Positions 8,346-16,923 of a DNA stretch of 64,000 bases are shown here, piece after piece. The stretch comes from Acinetobacter tjernbergiae DSM 14971 = CIP 107465 (lineage in GTDB: Bacteria; Pseudomonadota; Gammaproteobacteria; Pseudomonadales; Moraxellaceae): assembly GCF_000374425.1 (NCBI RefSeq), contig NZ_KB894354.1:62001-126000 (forward strand), written 5' to 3'. How positions within the stretch are numbered: the stretch's first letter is position 1; every line of letters begins with the position of its first letter. The position numbers and the translations under genes are program-made. Below the pieces are notes generated by a model that saw nothing but the letters and a program-made list of their open reading frames with translations, did no database searches and was not told the DNA's origin.

Positions 8346-8543
8346 ATAAAATTAATTTTATAAATCTAAAAATTGCATATATTCATGTGTTTTATATCGA
8401 AGTGATTTGAAAAATAGATGACAGAAGTCCAATTATTTTGATTTCTATATCTTAAAAAAACATAAATAACGCATTTTTTCTTATTTTTAATCATAAAACA
8501 TGCCGCATACCATAAGTCTATATTGTTGAAAGATCATCTAATT

Positions 8544-9566
8544 ATGGGCATTAAGAACACTAAGCCGTTAATTGTTACAGCGATCGTCCTTGTGGCGATT
8601 GTTGCTTTTATTGTCTATCAAAATCAAAAAGATGCTGCACCTGTTCAGTCTAAAAACAACAAAGCAGTGGTGATTGCCTATCAAACAGGCGTTGATCCCA
8701 CCAAGGTTGCACAGGCGAATGGTGATTATGAACGTGATAGTCATCAAGCAATTCAATGGCGTAAATTTGATGCGGGTTCAGATGTGGTCAATGCATTGGC
8801 TTCGGGTGATGTGGTGATCGGCAATATCGGTTCTAGCCCTCTGGCTGCTGCCGCAAGTCGTGATTTACCGATTGAGGTATTTCTGGTGACGGCTAAATTA
8901 GGCGGTTCAGAAGCATTGGTGGTAAGTAACAAATCAGGCATCAAAAACCCGCAAGATTTGATTGGTAAAACCATCGCCATACCATTCGTTTCAACCACGC
9001 ATTACAGCTTATTGTCAGCGCTCAAGCATTGGAATATTGCGGATAACCAAGTCAAGATTATTAACTTACGTCCACCAGAAATCACTGCCGCTTGGGAACG
9101 TGGTGATATTGATGCGACTTATGTTTGGGAACCTGCATTAAGTAAAGTCAAAGCCAGTGGTCATGTCTTAACAGACTCGAAACAAGTCGGCGAGTGGGGC
9201 GCGCCAACCTATGATTTATGGGTGGTTCGTAAAGATTTCGCTGAAAAAAATCCAGAGTTTTTAAAAGCCTTTGTCCAAACCAGTTTGAAACAAATTGAAG
9301 CTTATAACCAAGATCCAAAAGCATTTGAACAAAATGCAGACAGTATCCAGAAAATTGCTCAGCTGACAGGCTCTGATGTGAAAGATATTCCTTTATTGTT
9401 GTCAGGCAATATTTATTTGAATGGTCAGCAACAACACGCGACTTTAGCGGGTGAGTTCGCCAAAAATATTTTCGATACCGCAACATTCCTCAAAAGCCAA
9501 GGCAAGGTGGATCAAGTCAAACCTGATTATCAAGCGAATGTCACCACCCAATTCTTACAGCCATAG
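8544..9566 (+). CDS. tauA: Taurine/sulfonate ABC transporter binding protein TauA
   Basis: Periplasmic solute-binding protein for taurine or related alkanesulfonates. The ATG at 8544 gives 340 residues beginning MGIKNTKPLIVTAIVLVAIVAF, a signal anchor; a TTG at 8523 is an alternative start seven codons upstream. Family motifs are VVIAYQTGVDPTKVAQ, KFDAGSDVVNALASGDVVIGNIGSSPLAAA, and ATYVWEPALSKVKASGHVLTDS. It heads a tauABCD cluster with short spacings (9 bases to tauB). In other bacteria such clusters are expressed on sulfate starvation through CysB/Cbl; no clear site for those regulators was recognised upstream. Confidence 0.93.
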   Translation: MGIKNTKPLIVTAIVLVAIVAFIVYQNQKDAAPVQSKNNKAVVIAYQTGVDPTKVAQANGDYERDSHQAIQWRKFDAGSDVVNALASGDVVIGNIGSSPLAAAASRDLPIEVFLVTAKLGGSEALVVSNKSGIKNPQDLIGKTIAIPFVSTTHYSLLSALKHWNIADNQVKIINLRPPEITAAWERGDIDATYVWEPALSKVKASGHVLTDSKQVGEWGAPTYDLWVVRKDFAEKNPEFLKAFVQTSLKQIEAYNQDPKAFEQNADSIQKIAQLTGSDVKDIPLLLSGNIYLNGQQQHATLAGEFAKNIFDTATFLKSQGKVDQVKPDYQANVTTQFLQP

Positions 9567-9575
9567 GAGATATAA

Positions 9576-10367
9576 ATGAGCGTATTAGCTGCCGAGCATC
9601 TTCATTTAACTTTTCCAAAGCAGACTGTGCCTGTTCTTCAAGATATCAATTTGAAGATTGAAGAAGGCACTTTGACTGTGATTTTGGGTGAGTCTGGTTG
9701 TGGTAAAACAACATTACTGAATATTTTGGCGGGTTTTCAAAAACCAAGTTCGGGGCAGATTACACTGGATCATGAAGTTGTCACTGCACCCGATGCACGC
9801 CGTGCAGTGGTATTTCAGGATCATGCGCTGTTACCTTGGTTAAATGTCTCTGAAAATATCGGTTTTGCTTTGCAGCTCAAAGCTTTAAAAGCGCAAGAAA
9901 TTCAACAGCAAGTCGATGCAATTCTTAAAATTGTTGGCTTGAGTCATGTGGCTCAAGCCAATATTTGGGAACTGTCAGGTGGTATGAAACAACGGGTTGG
10001 AATCGCACGTGCCTTGATCAGTCATGCGGCATTCATTTTATTGGATGAGCCTTTTGCTGCGCTTGATGCGTTTACCCGTGAAACCATGCAGCAGTTGGTG
10101 CTGGATTTATGGATTGAACAAAATAAATCCTTCTTCCTGATCACACATGACATTGAAGAAGCACTTTTGCTGAGTAATCAACTGGTGTTGATGACGGCTC
10201 GTCCAGGTAAGATTGTCGAAACTTTAAAATTGGATTTCGCTGACCGTTATAAGCAAGACGAATCCATCCGTGCGATTAAATCCGATCCAAAATTTATTCA
10301 ATTACGCGAGCAATTGTTTGAACGTTTACGTGTGCAGAAACAGGCAGGGCATGAGGTGGCTGTATGA
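9576..10367 (+). CDS. tauB: Taurine ABC transporter ATPase TauB
   Basis: ATPase of the taurine importer, 263 residues. Walker A GESGCGKTT (38-46), Q-loop FQDHALLPWLNV, signature LSGGMKQRVGIARAL, Walker B FILLDEPFAALDAFTRE and switch His (ITHDIEEA) are intact. The LLPW variant after the Q-loop is typical of nitrate/sulfonate/taurine ATPases. A strong AGGAG ribosome site precedes the ATG. The last four bases overlap the tauC start, indicating coupling. Confidence 0.94.
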   Translation: MSVLAAEHLHLTFPKQTVPVLQDINLKIEEGTLTVILGESGCGKTTLLNILAGFQKPSSGQITLDHEVVTAPDARRAVVFQDHALLPWLNVSENIGFALQLKALKAQEIQQQVDAILKIVGLSHVAQANIWELSGGMKQRVGIARALISHAAFILLDEPFAALDAFTRETMQQLVLDLWIEQNKSFFLITHDIEEALLLSNQLVLMTARPGKIVETLKLDFADRYKQDESIRAIKSDPKFIQLREQLFERLRVQKQAGHEVAV

Positions 10368-11245
10368 CGGGGCAAGCGGAAAATACAATCTATGATGTGA
10401 CTAAAACTGAACCACTTAAAGATGAGAACAATCAACAATCAAATTCTATATTCAGCTTGATTTTAGCTTTTGCTGTTCGCCATCGTAGTTTAGCGCTCAG
10501 TCTTTCCAGTGTTTTGAGCGTATTGGTAATTTGGTATTTGATCACGGCATTAAAAATTGTTCCGAGTTTATTTTTGCCAAGCCCACAAGCGGTATGGCAG
10601 AAGTTCCTTGAAGTCAGCCAGCAAGGTTTTATGAAAGCCACCTTATGGCAACATTTGGCAGCAAGTATTTCTCGTGTTTTGTTGGCTTTAGTTGCCGCGA
10701 TTGCCATTGGTGTGCCTTTAGGTTTATGGATGGGCTTAAACAAATGGGTGCGTGCGGTGCTTGATCCATTGGTTGAGCTATTGCGTCCAATTCCACCCTT
10801 GGCCTATTTGCCACTATTGGTGATCTGGTTTGGGATTGGTGAAACCACCAAAGTGCTTTTAATTTTCTTTTCGATTCTTGCACCTGTGATTATCAGTAGC
10901 ACCCATGGTGTACTCAGCCATCAGCTCAATCGTGAACGTGCCGCTTTATCTTTAGGGGCAAGCCAATCCCAAGTGTTTTGGCATGTGATTCTGCCGACAG
11001 CCTTACCGCATATTTTAACGGGTATTCGTATTGGTTTAGGTGTGGGGTGGTCGACTCTAGTGGCTTCGGAATTAGTCGCAGCAGATCGCGGTATTGGTTT
11101 TATGGTCCAGTCGGCGGCGCAGTTCTTAATTACCGATACAGTAGTTCTGGGCATTATTGTCATTGCGACCGTCGCAGTCGGTTTTGAATTGTTTTTGCGT
11201 TGGTTACAGAAGCAACTCTCTCCTTGGTATGGTCAACAGTTATAA
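10364..11245 (+). CDS. tauC: Taurine ABC transporter permease TauC
   Basis: Inner-membrane permease of 293 residues with an extended hydrophilic N-terminus of about 40 residues and six predicted helices. The family motifs RPIPPLAYLPLLVIWFGIGETTKVLLI and the EAA loop (RAALSLGASQSQVFWHVILPTALPHILTGIRIGLGVGW) are clear. It overlaps tauB by four bases and precedes tauD by 16 bases, giving a single transcription unit for taurine uptake and desulfonation. Confidence 0.94.
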   Translation: MTGQAENTIYDVTKTEPLKDENNQQSNSIFSLILAFAVRHRSLALSLSSVLSVLVIWYLITALKIVPSLFLPSPQAVWQKFLEVSQQGFMKATLWQHLAASISRVLLALVAAIAIGVPLGLWMGLNKWVRAVLDPLVELLRPIPPLAYLPLLVIWFGIGETTKVLLIFFSILAPVIISSTHGVLSHQLNRERAALSLGASQSQVFWHVILPTALPHILTGIRIGLGVGWSTLVASELVAADRGIGFMVQSAAQFLITDTVVLGIIVIATVAVGFELFLRWLQKQLSPWYGQQL

Positions 11246-11261
11246 GTGTGAGTAGTAGAAG

Positions 11262-12107
11262 ATGACCTTAAATATTGAAGTTATAAAACCAACAATCGGT
11301 GCAATTATTCATGATGTTGATTTAAACACGGCTGATGAAAATACTACGCAACAAATTCAACAGGCTTTGCTGGATCATCACGTGATTTTCTTCCGCAATC
11401 AGCAGCTTGCACCTCAGGTACAAGCTGAGCTTGCTCGCGGTTTTGGTTCTTTGCATATCCATCCAATTTTCCCAACGGTTGAAAATGTACCTGAAATCAT
11501 TGTATTGGACAGTTGGAAACAAGACTTACGTGATAATGAATTATGGCACACCGATGTGACTTTCAGTCAGAAACCGCCATTGGGTTGTGTATTGCAAGCG
11601 ATTAAGATTCCACCTGTCGGCGGTGATACACTTTGGTCGAGTGGCGCGGCGGCATTTGCTGCATTGGATCAAGACTTGCAGCAAAAGTTAAAAGGCTTAA
11701 CCGCAACACATGACATCCGTCAGTCTTTCCCGATTGAGCGTTTTGCACATAATGATGTTGAACGTCAAAAACTGGAAGAAACTTTTAAGCGTAATCCACC
11801 CGTTGTTCATCCTGTGGTGAGAACGCATCCAGTAACGGGTCAGCCGATTTTGTTTGTGAGTGAAGGTTTTACCACGCGTATTAATGAGCTGGATGAGACT
11901 GAAAGTGCTGAATTGTTGCAATATTTATTTGCGCATGCCACCAATGAGCAGTTCCATTTGCGTTGGCAGTGGCAAGCCGGTGATGTAGCGATTTGGGATA
12001 ATCGTTGTACACAGCATAAGGCGTTATTTGATTATGGGGATGCGCATCGGATTATGCATCGTGCCACGATTAATGGTGATGTGCCGTTTTATCAAGCAGC
12101 AAGTTAA
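11262..12107 (+). CDS. tauD: Taurine dioxygenase TauD
   Basis: Fe(II)/2-oxoglutarate dioxygenase that releases sulfite from taurine in the cytoplasm, giving aminoacetaldehyde and succinate. 281 residues. The metal triad H96, D98 (in WHTDVTF) and H252 (in CTQH) and the 2-oxoglutarate Arg R267 (in MHRATI) are all present at the spacing known for TauD. It is last in the tauABCD unit and is followed by an intrinsic terminator at 12122-12152. Related sulfonates could also be substrates. Confidence 0.94.
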   Translation: MTLNIEVIKPTIGAIIHDVDLNTADENTTQQIQQALLDHHVIFFRNQQLAPQVQAELARGFGSLHIHPIFPTVENVPEIIVLDSWKQDLRDNELWHTDVTFSQKPPLGCVLQAIKIPPVGGDTLWSSGAAAFAALDQDLQQKLKGLTATHDIRQSFPIERFAHNDVERQKLEETFKRNPPVVHPVVRTHPVTGQPILFVSEGFTTRINELDETESAELLQYLFAHATNEQFHLRWQWQAGDVAIWDNRCTQHKALFDYGDAHRIMHRATINGDVPFYQAAS

Positions 12108-12121
12108 AATTTAGTTTTGAT

Positions 12122-12152
12122 AAAAAGCTTGGGTAAAATCCTGAGCTTTTTT
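12122..12152 (+). terminator. Terminator after tauABCD
   Basis: AAAAAGCT and AGCTTTTTT form a stem with an inner GG/CC pair and a T-run, 14 bases after the tauD stop. Confidence 0.8.
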
Positions 12153-12225
12153 ATTTTACGGTTCGATCATCTTTGTGGAATCTTATGGCGATCTCATCCT
12201 ATTGGGGGATAAGCCTTCAGCTGGA

Positions 12226-12350
12226 GTTACTTTTGTTTCGGCAAAAGTAACCAAAACCATTGTCATCCACAAAACCTGTCTTCTTTCGGCATCTCTTTAA
12301 AGTAATCGCAGAAATAGCATCCGATTAATCTCACGCAGGTTGTGGATGAC
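12226..12350. repeat. Intergenic structured repeat, copy with two inverted repeats
   Basis: The gap between tauD and the AraC gene holds a perfect 10-bp inverted repeat GTTACTTTTG / CAAAAGTAAC (12226-12251) and a second one formed by GTCATCCACAAAACCTG (12262-12278) and CAGGTTGTGGATGAC (12336-12350). Two of its words recur with one or two changes in the gap at 16608-16923 (TTACTTTGGTTTCGCC at 16760-16775; CAGGTTGTAGATGAC at 16853-16867), so both gaps carry members of one dispersed, non-coding repeat family. Confidence 0.6.
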
Positions 12351-12414
12351 CTGTAGCACCAGTAATTCCTGAGATATGTTCATTTTTTATGGGTAGACAT
12401 TACGAATTAATCAT

Positions 12415-13455
12415 TTAAGTAAGGTGAGTCTCTTGTTTATAGATCGAAGGCGCTTGTCCCGTCCAGCGTTTAAAGGCACGTCGGAATTCACGTAATTCAC
12501 TAAAGCCCAGCTGCAGGCTAATCTCACTCATGGATAGGTTCTTTTCCAATAACTGTTTGGCTTTACGCTCCAACACATTTTGTCGGATTTGTTGAAAGCT
12601 CAGGCCCTCTAATAACAATTGTCGTCTTAAATGGCGTTCGCTGATGCGTAATTGTTCAGCAGCTTGTTGCATCTCAAAACGTTCTGGTAAATGCTGTTCA
12701 ATCAAATGATCAAGTAAATGCACATAGCCGACCTGATTGAGCTGGTCGATTTCTTTTAGGGCCTGTTCACAGATGTGTAGCGCAGTTGCATAGTTGGCTG
12801 GGCTGTAATTTTTTAAGCTGCGCTGCAGTAGGCTGCTGCTAAAACGCATGATATTTTTATCACTGTTAAATTGGATTGGGCAGCCAAAGAGTTCGTGATA
12901 TTGCTGTTGATATTCGTTTGGTAAATAGCTGAGCTCAAGATTCACCACATCATCATGATCGCCCAGCATTGCGTTTAAACAGGTGATGATGCTGCTAAAT
13001 AATTCATCATAGAAAAAGGCTTTGAGTTCATTGCAGGGATAGGGTTCAGTGACTTCCAATTCACAAAGATCAGCATGGATAGAAAAGTCGATATTCAAGA
13101 CACTGCCAGAAATCCGATGGTAGCGCAGCGCAATGTCTAAAGCATCTGCAACCGTTTTACAGGATTGCATGGCAAAGCCCAAAATCCCCATGGAGATCAG
13201 ACCTTCGCTACTGCCAAGCTTTAAGCCTAGGTTAGGTTGTTGATAAACTGTCATGGCTTGACGAACAACATCACAGAGTTGACTAAAACGAACAACACTT
13301 TGGGTCTGCTGGATTTGCGTGATGTCTAAGCCTGAATCCTGAAACCATATGGCATAGTCCCAATGCTGTTGTTCAGCATAGTGAATCAGGCTGGTCAAAA
13401 TAGTGGGCGGCGTAAACTGTTGTAAGTGTGTGTGATTGATCATTCGTTTAGGCAT
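12415..13455 (-). CDS. AraC-family regulator, OruR-like; candidate sphingoid sensor
   Basis: Transcription regulator of about 346 residues. It has an N-terminal arabinose-binding-like effector domain typical of the OruR/SphR group (FQDSGLDITQ, LGLKLGSSEGLISMGILGFAMQSCKTVADAL) and a C-terminal AraC HTH domain (ISERHLRRQLLLEGLSFQQIRQNVLERKAKQLLEK ... SEISLQLGFSELREFRRAFKRWTGQAPS). The frame is open to an ATG at 13509, but that leaves only 63 bases to the divergent gene and has no ribosome site. The ATG at 13455 fits the family N-terminus better. It is divergent from a ceramidase-like gene, the arrangement expected of an activator of that gene. Effector identity is inference from the neighbours. 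Confidence 0.8.
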   Translation of the reverse strand: MPKRMINHTHLQQFTPPTILTSLIHYAEQQHWDYAIWFQDSGLDITQIQQTQSVVRFSQLCDVVRQAMTVYQQPNLGLKLGSSEGLISMGILGFAMQSCKTVADALDIALRYHRISGSVLNIDFSIHADLCELEVTEPYPCNELKAFFYDELFSSIITCLNAMLGDHDDVVNLELSYLPNEYQQQYHELFGCPIQFNSDKNIMRFSSSLLQRSLKNYSPANYATALHICEQALKEIDQLNQVGYVHLLDHLIEQHLPERFEMQQAAEQLRISERHLRRQLLLEGLSFQQIRQNVLERKAKQLLEKNLSMSEISLQLGFSELREFRRAFKRWTGQAPSIYKQETHLT

Positions 13456-13575
13456 AAGTCCGTTTTGCCCCCCAAAAAGAAGTTCCTTTAACCCTTTTGG
13501 GTATCGCATAATTTTGATTAACTTTCAACATGCTTTATGACAAGCAACTAGAAAAAGAATTGAAAGGAAGTCGTG

Positions 13576-15324
13576 ATGTATCAAGTGGGTTGGGATAAGC
13601 AGCAAATTAAAATAACACCGAAAGGTTATGCCATGTTTGGTTATGGGCAATGGTCTCATCGTGCCTATGAGCAGCGTACGGCTTTATATGCCCGTAGTGT
13701 GAGCATTGTCGATCAACACGGCAATCGACTGCTGATGTGTTGTCTTGATTTAGGTTGTATTACCCATGCCATACGCAGCCAAACAGTCGAGCGACTCACA
13801 CAAATCCTTGATTCACAATTTGATGAAAATCAACTGGTGTTAATGGCAACCCATACTCATTCTGGCCCTGGTGGTTGTGGCTATGAAGCTTTATATAATA
13901 TGCCAACACCTGGCTTTGTGCCTGAACATTTAACTGCCATTGTTGAGGCAATTGTACTCAGTATTCAAAATGCGATTGCGTCCGAACAAGACACTGAGAT
14001 TTTCTTGGAGACACAACATTTTCCAGAGCATACCGCTGTCGCATGGAATCGTTCAATCAAAGCTTATAATCGTAATCCAGAAGTTCTGTCACGGACGGAA
14101 GCTGAAACACATTTAGCTCTGAACCGAGAAATGCAGCTGATTGGTTTCTACCGTGAACAAAAACTACAGTCCTTGATTTCCTTATTTGGCGTACATGCAA
14201 CCTGTTTAGGAAATTCCTTAAACGCCTATGATGGCGATAATAAAGGTTATGCAGCCGCATTTTCTGAGCAGGCTTTAATTGAGCAAGGGGTTCAAAATCC
14301 AGTCACGATTTTTGCGCAAGCAACCGCAGGCGATGTATCACCGCATTTTCATGGCAAAGATCAGCTTAAGATTCGTAATCAAATTAAAGGCGAGCAGGAA
14401 TATCAATACGCGCAACAAAATGGGCGCTATCAAAGTGAACTGGCTCTGACTGCTGTGCAACAAACTATTCCTGAAAAACTGCAAAAAGTCGAAGGCAAGA
14501 TTGATGCCGTTATGTCCTATGTAGACCTGAGTAATATTGAAATTCCTGCTGAATTTGCATATGGACAATTGGGTGCAAAAACCAGTCAGCCTTGTCATGG
14601 TACGGCTTTTTTTGCAGGAACACCTGTCGATGGTTTAGGTGCGCCAAAATTTTTAATTAAAGGGATGCAGTTTTTAGCCGATCAATTTCACAAACAAAAA
14701 ATCAAACATCCGAAAGCAGCAGATTTTGCAGCGTATCAGCAGTTGTATGCATCACAAGGGCCGAAACAGATTCTACTGGAAGCGGGTGCTAAAAAGATTT
14801 TAGGTCAACCGATTGGTTTTCCGCCGAGTATTCTTGATCCGTTGATTGCAGAAATGAACCGACAAGTGAAAGCTGGGGCGATTCAGCACAGTCCTTTAGT
14901 CCCGAGCGTAGTTCCCTTACAAATTGTGCGACTAGGTCAGTTAGCACTGGTCTGTTGTCCAGGAGAATTTACCACCATCGCAGGGCAGCGTGTGGTCGAT
15001 ACAGTGAAACAGACGCTTACTGCACAAGTATCCATTGAACGAGTGTGGTTAGCTTCATACTGCAATGATTATATGGGCTATGTCACGACCTATGAAGAAT
15101 ACCAACAGCAAGCTTATGAGGGTGGGCATACCTTATTTGGTCAATGGACATTGGCAGCTTGTCAGAGCAAATTCAAAGGATTAGCAGAACAATTATTATT
15201 AGAAAAAACTAAACGTCATTACGATGAAATGACACGACCACAGCCGATTCCAGAAAACGAACTCGCAAAACGCACCAATCATGGCAATTTAAAAACTGCC
15301 GTTAGCCAAGGAGAGGCAGTATGA
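13576..15324 (+). CDS. Neutral/alkaline ceramidase-like amidase (catalytic domain only)
   Basis: Zinc amidase predicted to cleave the N-acyl bond of ceramide or a related lipid. 582 residues from the ATG at 13576 (AAAGGA seven bases upstream; a GTG sits one codon earlier). Family signatures are present: ATHTHSGPGG with candidate zinc ligands H93/H95, H207 in SLFGVHATCLGN, the NRS motif with candidate catalytic S160 (AWNRSIKAYNRNPE), CPGEFTT with a candidate Glu ligand, and MGYVTTYEEYQ with a candidate Tyr ligand. Unlike secreted Pseudomonas ceramidase it has no signal peptide and ends soon after the catalytic domain, lacking the C-terminal Ig-like domain. It overlaps the next gene by four bases. 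Confidence 0.85.
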   Translation: MYQVGWDKQQIKITPKGYAMFGYGQWSHRAYEQRTALYARSVSIVDQHGNRLLMCCLDLGCITHAIRSQTVERLTQILDSQFDENQLVLMATHTHSGPGGCGYEALYNMPTPGFVPEHLTAIVEAIVLSIQNAIASEQDTEIFLETQHFPEHTAVAWNRSIKAYNRNPEVLSRTEAETHLALNREMQLIGFYREQKLQSLISLFGVHATCLGNSLNAYDGDNKGYAAAFSEQALIEQGVQNPVTIFAQATAGDVSPHFHGKDQLKIRNQIKGEQEYQYAQQNGRYQSELALTAVQQTIPEKLQKVEGKIDAVMSYVDLSNIEIPAEFAYGQLGAKTSQPCHGTAFFAGTPVDGLGAPKFLIKGMQFLADQFHKQKIKHPKAADFAAYQQLYASQGPKQILLEAGAKKILGQPIGFPPSILDPLIAEMNRQVKAGAIQHSPLVPSVVPLQIVRLGQLALVCCPGEFTTIAGQRVVDTVKQTLTAQVSIERVWLASYCNDYMGYVTTYEEYQQQAYEGGHTLFGQWTLAACQSKFKGLAEQLLLEKTKRHYDEMTRPQPIPENELAKRTNHGNLKTAVSQGEAV

Positions 15325-16607
15325 GTGATTTAAAACAAGGCATCTGGTCAAACTGGTCAGGCTTTCAAAAAGCCAAGCCACAACAGATTTTACAACCTGC
15401 AAATATTCAGGAATTACAGTCCATTGTTCGTGAACAGCAAAAAATACGGGTCGTGGGTGCAGGGCATTCCTTTACGCCCTTGGTGTGTACCGATGCGACC
15501 TTAGTATCTTTAGATCGAATTTCAGGTGTTGCATCTTTCGATCTAGAACGCTGTCAAAGCAATATTTATGCGGGTACACGTTTATACGATTTAGATCAGC
15601 ATTTACAGCAGCAATCCATCAATCAGGCTTTGATGAATCAGGGTGACATTGATCAGCAAAGTCTGGCGGGTGCGGTTTCTACAGGCACACATGGGACAGG
15701 AGCCGATTTACATTGTATTTCGGCCTATGTTGAAGCTTTTGATTTATTGACTGCATCAGGTGAAATTCTGAAATGCAGTCGAACAGAACATCCTGAAATT
15801 TTTGCAGCAGGGCGAGTCTCTTTGGGTAGCTTGGGTATCTTGACCCAGATCACCATGCAGAATCGCCCGCGCTATAAACTCAAAGAACACATTGAACTTT
15901 GTCCAGTCGAAGACATGATGCAGCATATTCAGCAATCGAAACATCAGCATCGACATATTGAGTGCTTTGTGTTTTCCCATGAGAAGCAGTTGATGTTGAA
16001 AACCTTGAATGAGACGGATGAAGCGGTTTTGCCGCGTAAGGAAAATTTTCCATCTGATGATACTTTATTGACCTTATGCTCTGAGCTGACCAAAAACTTT
16101 CCTTCACTGAATCCTTATTTACAAAAACTTTTGGGAATCTTTGTTAAACCGACCACCTATGTCGATTGGTCGAGTAAGATATTTCCGACACCACGAAATA
16201 CCAAGTTCAATGAAATGGAATATCAGATTCCTGTTGATCGTGGAATTGAGTGTTTGGATGAAGTGTTACATGCTTTAAGAACGTATAAAGTTGCCACCTT
16301 TTTTCCGCTCGAATTTCGCTTTGTCAAAGGCGATGATATTTGGCTCAGTCCGTTTTATCAGCAGGATTCCATTTCGATTTCAGTGCATCAATATCATAAG
16401 CAAGACCCGAAGTTGATTTTTGATGTGGTTGAGCCTATTTTGCAGAAATATCGAGGACGTCCGCATTGGGGTAAAATGCATCAAATGAACAAGACAGAGC
16501 TTCGAGCTTTATATCCAAAGTGGGATGATTTTATGGCTTTACGTCGGCAGCTTGATCCAGAAGCTAAGTTTTTAAATCCCTATCTGGAAAAGCTGTTTTT
16601 AGGGTAG
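15321..16607 (+). CDS. FAD-linked oxidase, D-arabinono-1,4-lactone oxidase family
   Basis: A 428-residue flavoenzyme. The N-terminal FAD_binding_4 domain carries VGAGHSF (the His commonly bears covalent FAD in this family) and STGTHGTGA. The C-terminal ALO domain carries the family PHWGK motif (RGRPHWGKMH). Relatives oxidise sugar lactones or primary alcohols. Here translation is coupled to the ceramidase-like gene (ATGA overlap), so oxidation of a sphingoid-type headgroup alcohol is a reasonable guess rather than ascorbate chemistry. From memory, an oxidoreductase (sphC) is also in the Pseudomonas sphingosine regulon. No signal peptide is seen. Confidence 0.85.
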   Translation: MSDLKQGIWSNWSGFQKAKPQQILQPANIQELQSIVREQQKIRVVGAGHSFTPLVCTDATLVSLDRISGVASFDLERCQSNIYAGTRLYDLDQHLQQQSINQALMNQGDIDQQSLAGAVSTGTHGTGADLHCISAYVEAFDLLTASGEILKCSRTEHPEIFAAGRVSLGSLGILTQITMQNRPRYKLKEHIELCPVEDMMQHIQQSKHQHRHIECFVFSHEKQLMLKTLNETDEAVLPRKENFPSDDTLLTLCSELTKNFPSLNPYLQKLLGIFVKPTTYVDWSSKIFPTPRNTKFNEMEYQIPVDRGIECLDEVLHALRTYKVATFFPLEFRFVKGDDIWLSPFYQQDSISISVHQYHKQDPKLIFDVVEPILQKYRGRPHWGKMHQMNKTELRALYPKWDDFMALRRQLDPEAKFLNPYLEKLFLG

Positions 16608-16711
16608 TTTTAACTTGGGTTTGACTTAAATGTTTATTTAATTTATTGAAAAATAATTAATTTAACGGAGTCTTACCGAGTTTTTATCCATTTTAGGATA
16701 AGCCACTTCGT

Positions 16712-16753
16712 CTTGCGCTTCACCAAAGCTTTAGTCGCTTTGGCTTGCTCAGG
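16712..16753. repeat. 42-bp direct repeat, copy 1
   Basis: Begins CTTGCGCTTCACC and ends GCTTGCTCAGG; matches copy 2 (16815-16856) at 39 of 42 positions. Inside it CCAAAGC and GCTTTGG form a perfect 7-bp inverted repeat. Confidence 0.85.
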
Positions 16754-16814
16754 CTCGCCTTACTTTGGTTTCGCCCTGAGAAGTGTTTGAGGCTTGGTAA
16801 GGTGTATTTAAACG

Positions 16815-16856
16815 CTTGCGCTTTGCCAAAGCTTTAGTCGCTTTAGCTTGCTCAGG
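16815..16856. repeat. 42-bp direct repeat, copy 2
   Basis: Begins CTTGCGCTTTGCC and ends GCTTGCTCAGG; three substitutions from copy 1, 103 bases downstream of it. It is directly followed by the shared word CAGGTTGTAGATGAC. Confidence 0.85.
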
Positions 16857-16923
16857 TTGTAGATGACATTCCCTCATATCAGATGGTTTTTTAGGATCAC
16901 GATTAAATAAAAAAGGTATAGAC

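Larger units (their letters stand above)
16608..16923. other. Intergenic region with direct repeats
   Basis: About 316 bases between the flavoenzyme and the PLP-enzyme gene. There is no ORF of note. It contains the two 42-bp direct repeats (listed separately) and words shared with the gap at 12226-12350. No clear terminator or promoter was recognised. Confidence 0.6.

Noticed and set aside
16712..16856. Two 42-bp repeats as a minimal CRISPR array
   Set aside because: Only two copies, spacing of 61 bases between them, hairpin-containing and related to another intergenic element; no cas genes.
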